From Hyphomonas oceanitis SCH89 (GTDB taxonomy: Bacteria > Pseudomonadota > Alphaproteobacteria > Caulobacterales > Hyphomonadaceae), in assembly GCF_000685295.1 (NCBI RefSeq), contig NZ_ARYL01000020.1, positions 19,854 to 83,853 on the forward strand: a stretch of DNA of 64,000 nt. The letters are read 5' to 3'. Of the stretch, positions 44,024 to 54,558 are shown in pieces; within the stretch, counting starts at the first letter, position 1; each line of letters opens with the position of its first letter. The position numbers and the translations under genes were made by a program. The notes beneath the pieces were generated by a model. It was given only the letters and a program-made list of their open reading frames with translations. It was not told the DNA's origin and made no database searches.

Positions 44024-46168
44024 ATGCGCAACCGCAATGCTGTCTACAAAATCAGCCTTCTCATGGTGAGCACGGCCCTTTCAGCACTCATTGCGCAAGC
44101 CCAGGCATCCGACGAACGTGATTCCGATGAGTTGCGGCAGGAAACGGTGATCGTGACGTCCCGCGCACAGCAGCTTTACCGTGTGACCGAGACGACTTCT
44201 GGCAAGATGCCGATCGAGCCGCTGCTATCGACGCAGGCGATCACGGTCATCAATGCTCAACTGATCGAAGATCAGGGCGCGCGCGATGCGCAGGATCTGT
44301 ATCGCAACATCTCCGGAGTTAGCGTGTTCAGCTATGCGGGCGTTACGGCGCGTGGTTTCCGGCAGGAGGAGAACTTTTTTGATGGCCTGAGGGGCGACCC
44401 CTATGCCGGCTTCTCGGTGCCACAGCTGTTCAATGTGGAGCGCGTGGAGTTCCTGAAAGGGCCAGCCGGCATGCTCTATGGCGCGGGCGCGCCCGGCGGG
44501 CTGTTCAACTATGTGACCAAGAAACCGAGCGAGCAATTCGGCGCGACTGCTTCAGCCGTCTACGGCACGGAAGGACGCAAGGGCGCCTCTGTCGAAGTGA
44601 CGGGCGCGCTACCGATGGAGGGAGCGGCAGGTCGGCTTGGAATCTTTTACGAGGACCAGAATGGGCCACGCCGGAATGCGGGCTCCGAAACGGACATCTA
44701 TGATGCCGGTCTGAGCTTTGATCTCGGCGTGGCCGACCTTGTGCTGCAGGCGACGCGCTATGAGCAGAAGCTCGGCGGCAACCGGCTTCGCGGCGTACCG
44801 ACAGACGATCTCGGCAATTTCCTGGCGGACCGGCGCTGGAACCATAACGAGCCGACCGACTTCCTCGACCTCGAATCGAACGTGTTGCAGGCCAAGCTCT
44901 ATGCCGAGCCGATTGAGGGTCTGACGCTCGATGCTGGCATTCGCTACATGGATGGCACCGAGCGGCAGAAATACCATGAGCCGAGCGGCCTGTTCGATTC
45001 TGATGGCGACGGCGTTATCGATTCCTCACGGCGGCAGTTCCGCGACCAGTACAGACGCAATGAGGGCGTAAGCCTTGGCACCAACGCGGTCTGGTCAAAG
45101 CGGTTCGGGGCCATCGACAATCGGGTGCTGCTCGGGGCTGACTGGTACCGCAATGATGCCTACTTTACCGGCGTGTCGATCAGTGGCGCCAGCACGGCGA
45201 CGACCGGCCTGCCCACGCCGCTCAGCCTGCTTGATCCGGTCTACGGCAATACCGATCCCTCGACTTATATCTATCCGGCCACGCGCGTTACGGAGACGGT
45301 GCAGACCCGTTACGGATTCTATGCGCTGAACGAAGCCACGATGGGCCCGGTGATTGCCGTCGTCGGCGTTCGCCAGGATACGTTTGAAGACAAGGACCGG
45401 GTCGGGGGCACCACGTTTGAGGATAACGCAACCACATGGCGGGCAGGGCTCGTCTACCGCATCCGCGAGGATGTCTCGCTGTTCGGCCAATGGGCCACCA
45501 GTTTCGAACCACAGAGTGTCAGTGCGCAGAGCCCGCTGGCTGGTGGCCCGTTTGAGCCAACGGAAGGCGAGATCGTCGAGGGCGGGGTGAAGACGGAGCT
45601 TCTGGGCGGGCGTGTGCAGACATCCGCGTCGGTCTACCGGATCGTTAAGACCAACCTGCTGCAGGCTGATCCGCGCGGCGATGTGGACGGCGACGGTGTC
45701 GATGATCAGGTCGCGTTCGGCGAAATTACCAGCGATGGATTCGAAGCAGACCTGACGGCCGATATCACCCAGAACTGGGTGGGTACGGTTTCCTATTCCT
45801 ACAATGATGCCCGCATCACGAAGACGAATGATCTGTCGACCATCGACAGTAATGTCGGCGACAGGTTCGCCAATGCGCCGGAGAACACGGTCGGCTTCTG
45901 GACGCGCTATCAGGTGCCTGCCTGGAACACGGCGTTCGCTTTTGGCGGCGACTATGTCGATGTGCGCCAGAGCCTGAGCGGGCAGAAGGTGCGCCCATAC
46001 ATGATTTTCGACGCCTCGATCATCTATGAGATAGATGACTGGAAGGCCCTTCTGCGCGTCGACAACCTGTTTGACGAGACCTATGCATCAAGCGGCTTCA
46101 TTGACCGCACGGGCCACTTTCCGGGTGATCCGCGCTCTGTGTTCCTGGAAATCAGCCGCAAATGGTGA
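44024..46168 (+). CDS. TonB-dependent siderophore receptor
   Basis: About 714 residues from the ATG at 44024. Signal peptide ending AQAQASDE, TonB-box-like ETVIVTS, plug with VFSYAGVTARGFRQEENFFDG and FLKGPAGMLYGAGAPGGLFN (the siderophore-receptor signature), a 22-strand barrel, and a terminal FLEISRKW with Trp. There is no STN domain, so it is not a transducer. It is likely to import ferric siderophores. The Fur-like box and the following PepSY reductase support an iron role. Confidence 0.94.
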   Translation: MRNRNAVYKISLLMVSTALSALIAQAQASDERDSDELRQETVIVTSRAQQLYRVTETTSGKMPIEPLLSTQAITVINAQLIEDQGARDAQDLYRNISGVSVFSYAGVTARGFRQEENFFDGLRGDPYAGFSVPQLFNVERVEFLKGPAGMLYGAGAPGGLFNYVTKKPSEQFGATASAVYGTEGRKGASVEVTGALPMEGAAGRLGIFYEDQNGPRRNAGSETDIYDAGLSFDLGVADLVLQATRYEQKLGGNRLRGVPTDDLGNFLADRRWNHNEPTDFLDLESNVLQAKLYAEPIEGLTLDAGIRYMDGTERQKYHEPSGLFDSDGDGVIDSSRRQFRDQYRRNEGVSLGTNAVWSKRFGAIDNRVLLGADWYRNDAYFTGVSISGASTATTGLPTPLSLLDPVYGNTDPSTYIYPATRVTETVQTRYGFYALNEATMGPVIAVVGVRQDTFEDKDRVGGTTFEDNATTWRAGLVYRIREDVSLFGQWATSFEPQSVSAQSPLAGGPFEPTEGEIVEGGVKTELLGGRVQTSASVYRIVKTNLLQADPRGDVDGDGVDDQVAFGEITSDGFEADLTADITQNWVGTVSYSYNDARITKTNDLSTIDSNVGDRFANAPENTVGFWTRYQVPAWNTAFAFGGDYVDVRQSLSGQKVRPYMIFDASIIYEIDDWKALLRVDNLFDETYASSGFIDRTGHFPGDPRSVFLEISRKW

Positions 46169-47382
46169 CAGGCGCCCTTCGCCCAAGGAAGCGTCGCACG
46201 CGCCTGTGGTGGCGTGTGCACCAGTGGGCTGGCCTGCAGGTGTCGCTCTTCCTGGCGTTTGTGTTCCTGACGGGCACGCTGGCTGTCTTTTCCTATGAGA
46301 TGGATTGGCTGGCCCGTCCCGCCATGTGGGTGAACCCGGCCAGCGTGTCGCAGCCTGCAAGCTGGGGCGAGGTGGCGAACGCCGTGATGGCGCATGATCC
46401 GGAGGCTGAGATCATTGCGCTCAACACCCCTTTGAACGGCGCGGCGGCGATTGACGCGCTGGTGCGTTCGCCGGGGGATTCAACGCCCCATCATGTCTAT
46501 GTCCATCCGGGCACAGGGCAGGTGACGGGCGAGGGCGCATGGCTGGGCTTCCAGCGCTTCCTGCGCAATACGCATCGCCATCTTATGCTGCCGGTGAAAT
46601 GGGGCGTTTCCATCGTCGCGCTTGCGGCGGTGCTGCTGCTGGTGTCGCTGGTGACATCCTTTGTCGTTTACAAGAACTGGTGGCGGGGATTCCTGCGCTG
46701 GCCGAGGGGGCGAACGGTGCGGGCCGTGGTCGGCGATATCCACCGGCTGGCAGGCATCTGGTCGATTTGGTTCATCCTTGTGCTGATCTGCACGGGCTTC
46801 TGGTACCTGATCGAGATTTGGGGGGGAGGCGCGTCTGTGCCCGAGCGTCCGAAACTTGACCCTGTGAGCGAACTGCCGGTGGCCGAAGACCTGACGGTCG
46901 CGCTTGATAGGGGGATTGCCGAAGCGCATGCCGAACTGCCGGGCTATCGTGTTGCGGGCGTTATCTGGCCACGGGAGAAGTATCCGGCCTTCATGGTGCA
47001 TGGCCACTCTGGCCGCGCAATCCTCGTCCGGCCAAGGGTGGACGCGTTCTGGGTGGATGCGCGGGATGGGCACCTGCTGGGCCGGATTGATCCGCGCACG
47101 CTGAGCGCTCACCAGCGCATTGCCGAGGGCGCGGATCCGCTGCACTTCGGCACATTCGGAGGCTATTGGACGAAGACGATCTGGTTTGTCTTCGGTCTGG
47201 CCCTGACGGGCCTCGCACTCACTGGCGTCGCAATCTATACGCTGCGCATTGCCAAGAGCGAGCGGGCGCATCCCGGCTGGCGACGCGGCCTGCGCGACGG
47301 TTGGCGCGGCATGGGCAAGGCACGTTGGATCGCGCTTGGCCTTTGTCTTCTGCCCGTGGTGCTGGCGCCTTTCGTAATTTAG
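46162..47382 (+). CDS. PepSY-domain inner-membrane protein (probable siderophore-iron reductase)
   Basis: 406 residues with four membrane helices: LWWRVHQWAGLQVSLFLAF, VSIVALAAVLLLVSLVTSF, IWSIWFILVLICTGFWYLI and IWFVFGLALTGLALTGVAIY. His residues in helix starts (RVHQW, DIHRL) suit haem binding as in the PepSY-associated family. It overlaps the receptor gene by 7 bases. In such pairs the protein is thought to reduce ferric iron in the periplasm or inner membrane. Confidence 0.88.
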   Translation: MVTGALRPRKRRTRLWWRVHQWAGLQVSLFLAFVFLTGTLAVFSYEMDWLARPAMWVNPASVSQPASWGEVANAVMAHDPEAEIIALNTPLNGAAAIDALVRSPGDSTPHHVYVHPGTGQVTGEGAWLGFQRFLRNTHRHLMLPVKWGVSIVALAAVLLLVSLVTSFVVYKNWWRGFLRWPRGRTVRAVVGDIHRLAGIWSIWFILVLICTGFWYLIEIWGGGASVPERPKLDPVSELPVAEDLTVALDRGIAEAHAELPGYRVAGVIWPREKYPAFMVHGHSGRAILVRPRVDAFWVDARDGHLLGRIDPRTLSAHQRIAEGADPLHFGTFGGYWTKTIWFVFGLALTGLALTGVAIYTLRIAKSERAHPGWRRGLRDGWRGMGKARWIALGLCLLPVVLAPFVI

Positions 47383-47397
47383 GCGCAGCGCAGCTCG

Positions 47398-48912
47398 TCA
47401 GGCGAAGTCGAACGTGCCGACTTCGTCTTCGACGGTGATTGTCACCTTGCGACCGACAGGGCTGGCCTCTTCGCGCAGAACAGCGAGGGCGGCCGGGCTG
47501 GCCTTTGCAATCGTGCGACGACCGTCGGCAAGGCGGGCAAAGATGATGCCAGCCTCAGGACCAGCCTTACCATGGGTGACGGTGAAGGTTTCGAGCGTGC
47601 CTTCGCCGTCTGCCTGATGGATTTCCACTTCTGTCTTTGCCTTGGCAGCAGGGGCCACAGGGCGGAACGCCTTAGGCTTCTCGGTCGAGTAGACGCCAGC
47701 TGCTTCCTTGGTCATCCAGCCGCCATTGGCGAGGACAAGGCCGAGGTCGCCGGGCGCGGCCCGGAGTGTGTGCGCCATCTCGGCAATGCCGTGGAGGGAG
47801 TAATTGTTTCCGGGGCCACCGAAGAAGGGCAGGCCACCCGTCAGCGTGAGGGGGCGGGGATCGGTTTTCCAGTCTATGCCCATAGCGGCGGTTGAGGAGA
47901 AGACCGCGCAGGGGAAGCAGGAATAGAGGTCGAAATGATCGATGTCGTCTGCTGTGACGCCTGCCTGCGTGAGGGCACGCGACGTCGCCTGTTCCATGGC
48001 CCATGAACCGTCGAGCTTTGGCCGCACGGAGATATGGTTGTCGCCTGCCTCGCCGCCGCCGTGGAGATATACGCGTTTGTCCTTGGGAATGCCGAGTTCA
48101 TCAGCCTTGCTTTCGCTCATCAGGATGACGGCAGCGCCCTGGTTCACAGCGTCCTGTGCGATGAACCATTTGAGGAAAGGATCGGCATATTCATAATTCT
48201 CGCGCGACGGTGTCGAGAGGAAGTCGACGCTGTGTTCGACGGGGAATTGTGAATACTCGTTCTTGGCGGCAACGGCGGAGAAGGGCTGGAAGAGTTCAGC
48301 CATGGCGCGGCGATGCTCGCTGCGCGTGCGGCCTTCGCGTGCAGCGATGGCATTTTCAAACAGGCCATAGAAATAGGCCGGGGCGATCAGGCCATGCTTG
48401 ATCTCTTCGCGGGTGAGCATCATCGGGCCCATGCCGCGATCCTCGTAGGCGGCATCATCGCCATCGGCCCAGTTGATCTCGACATTGTTGCGGCGGGCGC
48501 CCTTGGAAGCGCGGTTGGCTTCCGAACCCGAGATGAGCGCGACTTCAGCTTCTCCGGCATGAATGCGGGCGGCCATCTCGTTGACCAGCGCCTGCGCGCT
48601 CTGGCCGCCGACGGTCTCATAGATGAGGTTGGCAGGCTTGGCGCCAATGTCGCGGGCGAGCGTGCCGGGCAGGTTGGTGTTGTGGCCATGGGGATGTGGC
48701 GCACGGCCGATCGAGTCCTCGAAGATACGGACGACGGCGAGCGTATCTATCGCACTGGCAATGCCAACCGCGCCAGCATCGGCAAGGGCGGCCTTCGAGG
48801 CATCGACCATGAGAGATAGCGGTGAAGGCGCGCCGTCAGGACCGTTTGTGCCGTCCCACTGGCTGAGGCTTTGTCCCACACCGACGAGGACGGGCATGTC
48901 TCCCTTGGCCAT
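47398..48912 (-). CDS. Thiolase-like acetyl-CoA acetyltransferase
   Basis: 504 residues with thiolase fold features: ETVGGQSAQALVNEMAARIHAGEAEVALISGSEA in the N-domain (position of the nucleophile loop, without a clear Cys), DIDHFDLYSCFPCAVFSS, and NNYSLHGIAEMAHTLR, GLVLANGGWMTKEAAGVYST. A 90-residue C-terminal domain (about 410-504) is beta-rich. This long form is annotated as acetyl-CoA acetyltransferase, but the missing canonical Cys in VGG-S suggests a non-standard or sterol/fatty-acid-related thiolase-like reaction. It stands 99 bases after cysNC. Confidence 0.8.
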   Translation of the reverse strand: MAKGDMPVLVGVGQSLSQWDGTNGPDGAPSPLSLMVDASKAALADAGAVGIASAIDTLAVVRIFEDSIGRAPHPHGHNTNLPGTLARDIGAKPANLIYETVGGQSAQALVNEMAARIHAGEAEVALISGSEANRASKGARRNNVEINWADGDDAAYEDRGMGPMMLTREEIKHGLIAPAYFYGLFENAIAAREGRTRSEHRRAMAELFQPFSAVAAKNEYSQFPVEHSVDFLSTPSRENYEYADPFLKWFIAQDAVNQGAAVILMSESKADELGIPKDKRVYLHGGGEAGDNHISVRPKLDGSWAMEQATSRALTQAGVTADDIDHFDLYSCFPCAVFSSTAAMGIDWKTDPRPLTLTGGLPFFGGPGNNYSLHGIAEMAHTLRAAPGDLGLVLANGGWMTKEAAGVYSTEKPKAFRPVAPAAKAKTEVEIHQADGEGTLETFTVTHGKAGPEAGIIFARLADGRRTIAKASPAALAVLREEASPVGRKVTITVEDEVGTFDFA

Positions 48913-49011
48913 ATTAGTCTCCCTGATATCTCAAAATCTGTTCTGCGAACGGGCTTAGCGCGCCCGCAGAGCGATTTCGAGATGGGACGTTGGGGAAACC
49001 CGGTATTGCGT

Positions 49012-50919
49012 CTAGTGCGCCAGGAAGCCCTTTTCCTTGAGGTAGTCCAGGATCGTTTCGGCGGCATCTTCAGGGGATTGTCCGACCGTGTTGATCCGGA
49101 GTTCCGGATCGAGCGGAGGCTCGTAGGGGCTGTCGATGCCGGTGAAGTTCTTGATCTCGCCTGCACGGGCCTTCTTGTAGAGGCCTTTTACGTCGCGCTG
49201 CTCGGCGACATTGAGCGGGGTATCGACATGGATCTCCACGAACTCGCCATCGGCCATCAGATTGCGGGCCATCTGGCGCTCGTCGCGGAACGGCGAGATG
49301 AACGAGACGAGCGTGATCAGGCCGGCATCGCTCATCAGGCGTGCAACGTTCGAGACGCGGCGCACGTTCTCGACGCGGTCGACATCGGTGAAGCCGAGGT
49401 CGCGATTGAGGCCGTGGCGGACATTGTCGCCATCAAGGATGAACGTGTGCTTGCCGAGCGCGAACAGGCGCTTCTGCAGGGCGTTGGCGATGGTCGACTT
49501 ACCCGAGCCCGAGAGGCCCGTGAACCAGAGCACGGCCGGTTTCTGGCCTTTCTGTTCGGCCAGCGTGGCACGGTCGATATCGATGGCCTGCCAGTGGATA
49601 TTGGAGGCGCGGCGCAGGGCAAAGTCGATCATGCCGAGGCCGACCGTGTCATTGGTCTGGCGGTCGATCAGGATGAAACCGCCCATTTCGCGGTTCTCGT
49701 CATAGGGGTCGAACGCTATGGCCTGGTCGAGCGACAGGGTGGTGACGCCGATCTGGTTCAGCTCGAGCGTTTTGGCAGGCATGTCGTTCAGCGTGTTGAT
49801 GTCGATGCCGTATTTCGGTGCATTGATCGTGGCCGTCACGGTCTTGGCGCCGATCTTCAAGAGGTAGCGCCGGCCGGGCAGGAGGGGCGTGTCGCTCATC
49901 CAGAGAACACGAACCTGGAACTGGTCGGACACTTCAGCCGGGCTATCGGCTGAAACGATAACGTCGCCGCGCGAGCTATCGACTTCATCGGCGAGCGTCA
50001 GTGTTATCGACTGGCCAGCGACGGCCTCGTCCAGATCGCCAGTGGCGGTGACGATGCGGGTGATGGTGGACTGGCGCCCCGAAGGCAGCGTCTTGATCCG
50101 GTCGCCGGGCTTGACGGTTCCGGCCGCGATCTGGCCGGAGAAGCCGCGGAAGTCGAGGTTCGGACGGTTGACCCACTGCACCGGCATGCGGAACGGCGCA
50201 TTGAGGCGCTTGTCGCCGATCGGCACGGTTTCCAGATAGTCCATCAGGCTCGGGCCGTCATACCAGTCCGTTTCGCGCGAGTTCTCGGTAATGTTGATCC
50301 CGGCGAGGGCTGACATCGGGATGGGCTGGATTTCGAGGTCGGTCGCCAGCTCGTCTGCAAAATCATAGAAGTCTTCGACAATGTCATTGAAGACCTGCTC
50401 GCTGTAATCGACGAGGTCCATCTTGTTCACGGCAAGCACGAGGCGGCGGATACCGAGCAGCGTTGTGATGAAGCTGTGGCGGCGGGTTTGGGTCAGGATG
50501 CCCTTGCGCGCGTCGATCATCAGGATGGCGACATCGGCGGTCGAGGCGCCGGTCGCCATGTTGCGGGTATATTGCTCGTGGCCGGGCGTGTCCGCGACGA
50601 TGAACTTGCGCTTGTCGGTGGCAAAGAAGCGATAGGCGACATCAATTGTGATGCCTTGTTCACGCTCGGCGGCGAGGCCGTCGACGAGGAGGGCGAAGTC
50701 GATATTCTCACCCTGCGTGCCAACGCGTTTGGAGTCTGCCTCCAGCGAGGCCAGCTGGTCCTCGAAGATCATCTTGGAATCATAGAGAAGGCGGCCGATG
50801 AGGGTCGACTTGCCATCATCCACGCTGCCGCATGTGATGAAGCGCAAGAGAGACTTGTGCTCGTGCTTTTGCAGGTAGGCGCCAATGTCTGAGGCGATGA
50901 GGTCGTCGGTGAGGCGCAT
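49012..50919 (-). CDS. cysNC: Fused sulfate adenylyltransferase subunit 1 / adenylylsulfate kinase
   Basis: 635 residues. The N-terminal two thirds is CysN, an EF-Tu-like GTPase (G1 [17 protein letters not shown] near residue 32, [24 protein letters not shown]). The C-terminal third is APS kinase (Walker [16 protein letters not shown] near 462, [15 protein letters not shown]). With CysD it converts sulfate to APS and then to PAPS for sulfate reduction or sulfation. The start adjoins the cysD stop with no gap. Confidence 0.97.
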   Translation of the reverse strand: MRLTDDLIASDIGAYLQKHEHKSLLRFITCGSVDDGKSTLIGRLLYDSKMIFEDQLASLEADSKRVGTQGENIDFALLVDGLAAEREQGITIDVAYRFFATDKRKFIVADTPGHEQYTRNMATGASTADVAILMIDARKGILTQTRRHSFITTLLGIRRLVLAVNKMDLVDYSEQVFNDIVEDFYDFADELATDLEIQPIPMSALAGINITENSRETDWYDGPSLMDYLETVPIGDKRLNAPFRMPVQWVNRPNLDFRGFSGQIAAGTVKPGDRIKTLPSGRQSTITRIVTATGDLDEAVAGQSITLTLADEVDSSRGDVIVSADSPAEVSDQFQVRVLWMSDTPLLPGRRYLLKIGAKTVTATINAPKYGIDINTLNDMPAKTLELNQIGVTTLSLDQAIAFDPYDENREMGGFILIDRQTNDTVGLGMIDFALRRASNIHWQAIDIDRATLAEQKGQKPAVLWFTGLSGSGKSTIANALQKRLFALGKHTFILDGDNVRHGLNRDLGFTDVDRVENVRRVSNVARLMSDAGLITLVSFISPFRDERQMARNLMADGEFVEIHVDTPLNVAEQRDVKGLYKKARAGEIKNFTGIDSPYEPPLDPELRINTVGQSPEDAAETILDYLKEKGFLAH

Positions 50920-51822
50920 CTAGAAATAGCCTTCCTGTTTCTTCTTCTCCATGGAGGCGGCCTGGTCGGCGTCGATGACGCGGCCCTGGCGCTCTGACGT
51001 CGTGGTCAGCAGCATTTCCTGGATGATCTCTTCAAGCGTGGACGCGGTGCTTTCGACAGCGCCGGTCAGAGGGTAGCAGCCGAGCGTGCGGAAGCGGACG
51101 GACTTCATCACGGCGGTCTTGGTCAGCTCATCCGGCATCCGGTCGTCATCGACCATGATGTCGACGCCGTTCCAGGTGACGACCGGGCGTTCAGCGGCAA
51201 AATAGAGCGGCACGATCTCGATCTGCTCGCGGCGGATATATTGCCAGATGTCCAACTCGGTCCAGTTGGACAGCGGGAAGACGCGGATACTTTCGCCCTT
51301 GTGGATGCGCGTATTGTAGAGGTTCCAGGGCTCAGGGCGCTGTTTCTTGGGATCCCAGCGATGCTCGGCCGAGCGGAACGAGAAGACGCGCTCCTTGGCG
51401 CGGGATTTCTCTTCGTCGCGCCGGGCGCCGCCAAAGGCTGCATCGAACTTGTACTTGTCGAGCGCCTGTTTAAGGGCCGCCGTCTTCATGATGTCGGTAT
51501 GCATGGCCGAGCCATGCGTGAACGGGCCGACGCCGTCGCGCACGCCGTCTTCATTGATGTGGACAAGCAGGTCCATGCCCATTTCGGCGGCCTTGCGGTC
51601 GCGGAACGCGATCATCTCCTTGAACTTCCAGGTCGTATCGACATGCATCAGGGGGAATGGCGGACGTGATGGATAGAAAGCCTTCATTGCCAAGTGCAGC
51701 ATCACGGCGGAATCCTTGCCCACCGAATAGAGCATGACGGGGTTTTCGCACTCCGAAGCCACTTCCCGCATGATGTGCAGGCTTTCGGCTTCAAGCCGGT
51801 CGAGATGGGTCATCTTGGCCAA
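50920..51822 (-). CDS. cysD: Sulfate adenylyltransferase subunit 2
   Basis: 300 residues, PAPS-reductase-type ATP pyrophosphatase fold with [23 protein letters not shown] (PP-loop) and KAGDD-like C-terminal REGYF-type ending (KKKQEGYF). It makes APS from ATP and sulfate with the GTPase subunit. The frame may open at a TTG at 51822, supported by AAGGA 11 bases upstream, or at the ATG at 51813 ([11 protein letters not shown]), which is closer to other CysD starts. Confidence 0.96.
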   Translation of the reverse strand: MAKMTHLDRLEAESLHIMREVASECENPVMLYSVGKDSAVMLHLAMKAFYPSRPPFPLMHVDTTWKFKEMIAFRDRKAAEMGMDLLVHINEDGVRDGVGPFTHGSAMHTDIMKTAALKQALDKYKFDAAFGGARRDEEKSRAKERVFSFRSAEHRWDPKKQRPEPWNLYNTRIHKGESIRVFPLSNWTELDIWQYIRREQIEIVPLYFAAERPVVTWNGVDIMVDDDRMPDELTKTAVMKSVRFRTLGCYPLTGAVESTASTLEEIIQEMLLTTTSERQGRVIDADQAASMEKKKQEGYF

Positions 51823-52058
51823 GGTTAGTAACGTCCTTCAGTCTATTTTGTGTCGTCCTAGTCGTCTTGGAATGGGTAGGGAAGGGCGCCATTTCCAGGA
51901 AACACACTTGTAAGCAGTGCTATACAGTTAGGCTGACCGGCAGGATCGCCCGTTAACGCTGGGAATACCCCGAGATTGTCGCAATTTCCAACAATCTGTC
52001 ATTATTCAGACTGAATGGTCGGGTCTATCTAAGCTCTCTGATTCCCTGGAGGTAGATT
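51823..52058. promoter_or_regulatory. Divergent promoter region cysD / glmS
   Basis: 236 bases between two divergent operons, holding the GGAGG ribosome site of glmS (about 52048-52052). No riboswitch-like or glmS-ribozyme features were seen, as expected outside Firmicutes. Confidence 0.5.
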
Positions 52059-53885
52059 ATGTGTGGCATTGTAGCGATTACGGGTTCTGAACCTGTTGCG
52101 AACCGTCTGATCGACGGCCTGAAGCGGCTGGAGTACCGTGGCTATGACAGCGCGGGCATTGCCATCTCATCGCGTGGCAAGGTCGAACGTCGCCGTGCCA
52201 AGGGCAAGATCGTCAACCTGCAGGCCCGCCTTGAAGAAGAGCCCATGGACGGCCTGACCGGCATTGCCCACACACGCTGGGCAACGCACGGCAAACCCAA
52301 CGAAACCAATGCGCACCCGCACATGTCGGGCAATGTGGCCATCGTGCACAATGGTATCATCGAGAATTTCCGTGATTTGCGCACCGAGCTGGAAGCGGCT
52401 GGACGCGTGTTCGAGTCCGAAACAGACAGCGAAGTCATCGCTCAGCTGATCGCCCAGAAGATGGACGAGGGCCTGAGCGCCGTGGACGCGTTCGAGGCAA
52501 CGCTTGGCCAGCTTACGGGCGCGTTTGCGCTGGCTGTGATATTTGCGGGTGAAGAGAGCGTGCTGATGGGCGCGCGCAAGGGCAGCCCGCTTGTGCTTGG
52601 CTATGGCGAAGGCGAAATGTTCCTCGGTTCCGATGCCATTGCGCTGGCGCCGCTGACCCGTGACGTGACCTATCTGGAAGAGGGCGACTGGGCTGTGCTG
52701 CGGCCTGATGGCGCTGATATTCGCAATTCGCGCGGCGACCGGGTGAACCGGCCTCGCGTGACTTCGGCTGTCAATGACGCGCTGATCGAGCGCGGCGAAT
52801 ATGACCACTTCATGCTGAAGGAAATCCACGAGCAGCCTGAATCCCTGGCGCGGTCGATCCTCCCCTATATCGACCAGGCAACCCAGACGATCGAGGCGGG
52901 CGATACGGCGAGCCAAATCTTTGCCGATGCTGACCGCGCCGTCGCGATTGCCTGCGGCACGGCCTATTATGCGGCCCATACGGCGAAATATTGGTTTGAG
53001 CAGATTGCGAAGCTCGCCGTTGAAACCGACATCGCGTCGGAATTCCGCTATCGCAAGCCGGTCCTGCCGGTGACAGGTCCGGCTCTGTTTGTCAGCCAGT
53101 CGGGCGAGACGGCGGATACGCTGGCGGCGCTGCGCTATTGCCGCGAGAACAAGTCGCCTGCGATTGCGGTGGTGAACGTGCCGGAAAGCTCGATTGCGCG
53201 CGAGGCCAAGGCGATTGTGCCCACGCATGCCGGACCGGAGATTGGTGTGGCCTCGACCAAGGCCTTTACGGCGCAGCTGGCCGTGCTGGCCGTATTGGCC
53301 CTGTCAGCGGCCAAGGCGCGCGGGCATCTCAAGACCGGTGACGAGGCCAAATATGTGAAGAGCCTGCTTTCGCTGCCGCGCAAAGTGTCGGAAGCACTCG
53401 AAGCACAGCCGGAAATCAAGGCCATTGCGCAGACACTGACCAAGGCGAAGGACGTGCTGTTCCTCGGCCGGGGACGCTATTTCCCTCTGGCGCTGGAAGG
53501 CGCGCTGAAGCTGAAGGAAGTGTCCTATATCCATGCCGAGGGCTATGCCGCCGGCGAGCTGAAGCATGGGCCGATCGCGCTGATAGAACAGGACCTGCCG
53601 ATTGTCGTTGTTGCTCCTTATGACGACCTCTTCGAGAAGACGCTCTCGAACGTGGAAGAGGTGCGGGCGCGCGGCGGCCGGATCATCCTGATCTCCGACG
53701 ATAAGGGCATCAAACTGGCCGGAAACCGGGCCGATCATGTCATCCGCCTGCCGGATGCCGACGAGATCGCCATGCCGATCCTTGCGGCGATCCCGTTGCA
53801 ATTGCTGGCCTATTTTGTCGCTGTGGCGAAGGGGACGGATGTCGACCAGCCGCGCAACCTGGCCAAGTCCGTCACGGTTGAGTGA
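52059..53885 (+). CDS. glmS: Glutamine-fructose-6-phosphate aminotransferase (isomerizing)
   Basis: 608 residues, full length. The catalytic Cys follows the initiator Met (MCGIVAITG). The N-terminal glutaminase domain contains RWATHGKPNETNAHPH. Two SIS isomerase domains follow (SQSGETADTLAALRYC, FLGRGRYFPLALEGALKLKE) and the C-terminus ends NLAKSVTVE. It supplies glucosamine-6-phosphate for peptidoglycan and lipopolysaccharide. Confidence 0.98.
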   Translation: MCGIVAITGSEPVANRLIDGLKRLEYRGYDSAGIAISSRGKVERRRAKGKIVNLQARLEEEPMDGLTGIAHTRWATHGKPNETNAHPHMSGNVAIVHNGIIENFRDLRTELEAAGRVFESETDSEVIAQLIAQKMDEGLSAVDAFEATLGQLTGAFALAVIFAGEESVLMGARKGSPLVLGYGEGEMFLGSDAIALAPLTRDVTYLEEGDWAVLRPDGADIRNSRGDRVNRPRVTSAVNDALIERGEYDHFMLKEIHEQPESLARSILPYIDQATQTIEAGDTASQIFADADRAVAIACGTAYYAAHTAKYWFEQIAKLAVETDIASEFRYRKPVLPVTGPALFVSQSGETADTLAALRYCRENKSPAIAVVNVPESSIAREAKAIVPTHAGPEIGVASTKAFTAQLAVLAVLALSAAKARGHLKTGDEAKYVKSLLSLPRKVSEALEAQPEIKAIAQTLTKAKDVLFLGRGRYFPLALEGALKLKEVSYIHAEGYAAGELKHGPIALIEQDLPIVVVAPYDDLFEKTLSNVEEVRARGGRIILISDDKGIKLAGNRADHVIRLPDADEIAMPILAAIPLQLLAYFVAVAKGTDVDQPRNLAKSVTVE

Positions 53886-53970
53886 CGTTCGCGCGTTGCG
53901 GGTGCTGCGGTTCATGGTATAGCCGTCGCCCGAAGGCAGACGCCTGCTGCAATTGCTGAAGAGCGCGCTT

Positions 53971-54558
53971 ATGAAGCCTGAGTTCAGACCTGATCCTGTC
54001 CTGAAAGACGTGATCCTGATCAAGCCTGCGCGTATCGGGGATGCGCGGGGCTGGTTCTCGGAAACCTTCAATGCGCGGCACTATGCCGAGGCGGGTATTC
54101 CGGATGATTTCGTCCAGGACAATGAATCCTGCTCCGAAGCCATGGGCACGCTGCGTGGGCTGCATTTCCAGTTGCCGCCGCATGCGCAGGCCAAGCTGGT
54201 GCGCTGTACGCGCGGGCGTATTCTCGATGTGGTCGTGGACATAAGGCAGGGCTCGCCGACGTTCGGGCAGCACACGCGCGTGGAGCTTTCAGCTGAAAAG
54301 GGCGAGCAGGTTTATGTGCCGGTGGGCTTTGCGCACGGGTTCTGCACGCTGGAGCCCGATTGTGAGATTTCCTACAAGGTGACGGCCTATTACGCCCCCG
54401 CGTTCGACCGCGGGCTGGCCTTTGATGACCCTTCCCTGGGTATTCAATGGCCATTCCCGGACCAGTCGCTGGTCTTGTCGAACCGTGACCGGGGGCATCC
54501 GCGGTTGTCAGATCTTGGCGACGTGTTCCCGGCCGAGACGGCGGGAGCCGCGCGATGA
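53971..54558 (+). CDS. rfbC: dTDP-4-dehydrorhamnose 3,5-epimerase
   Basis: 195 residues from the ATG at 53971; an upstream TTG lacks a better ribosome site. Motifs: DARGWFSETFN, QDNESCSEAMGTLRGLHFQ (with the catalytic His), VDIRQGSPTFGQ and GFAHGFCTLEPDCEISYKV. It makes the third step to dTDP-L-rhamnose. It overlaps rfbB by ATGA. The order C-B-D-A forms one operon starting 85 bases after glmS. Confidence 0.96.
   Translation: MKPEFRPDPVLKDVILIKPARIGDARGWFSETFNARHYAEAGIPDDFVQDNESCSEAMGTLRGLHFQLPPHAQAKLVRCTRGRILDVVVDIRQGSPTFGQHTRVELSAEKGEQVYVPVGFAHGFCTLEPDCEISYKVTAYYAPAFDRGLAFDDPSLGIQWPFPDQSLVLSNRDRGHPRLSDLGDVFPAETAGAAR

Noticed and set aside
51823..52058. Possible glmS ribozyme upstream of glmS
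   Set aside because: No matching structure; this ribozyme is known from Gram-positive bacteria.
52167..53228. 353-codon minus-strand frame inside glmS
   Set aside because: Antisense to an unmistakable glmS.
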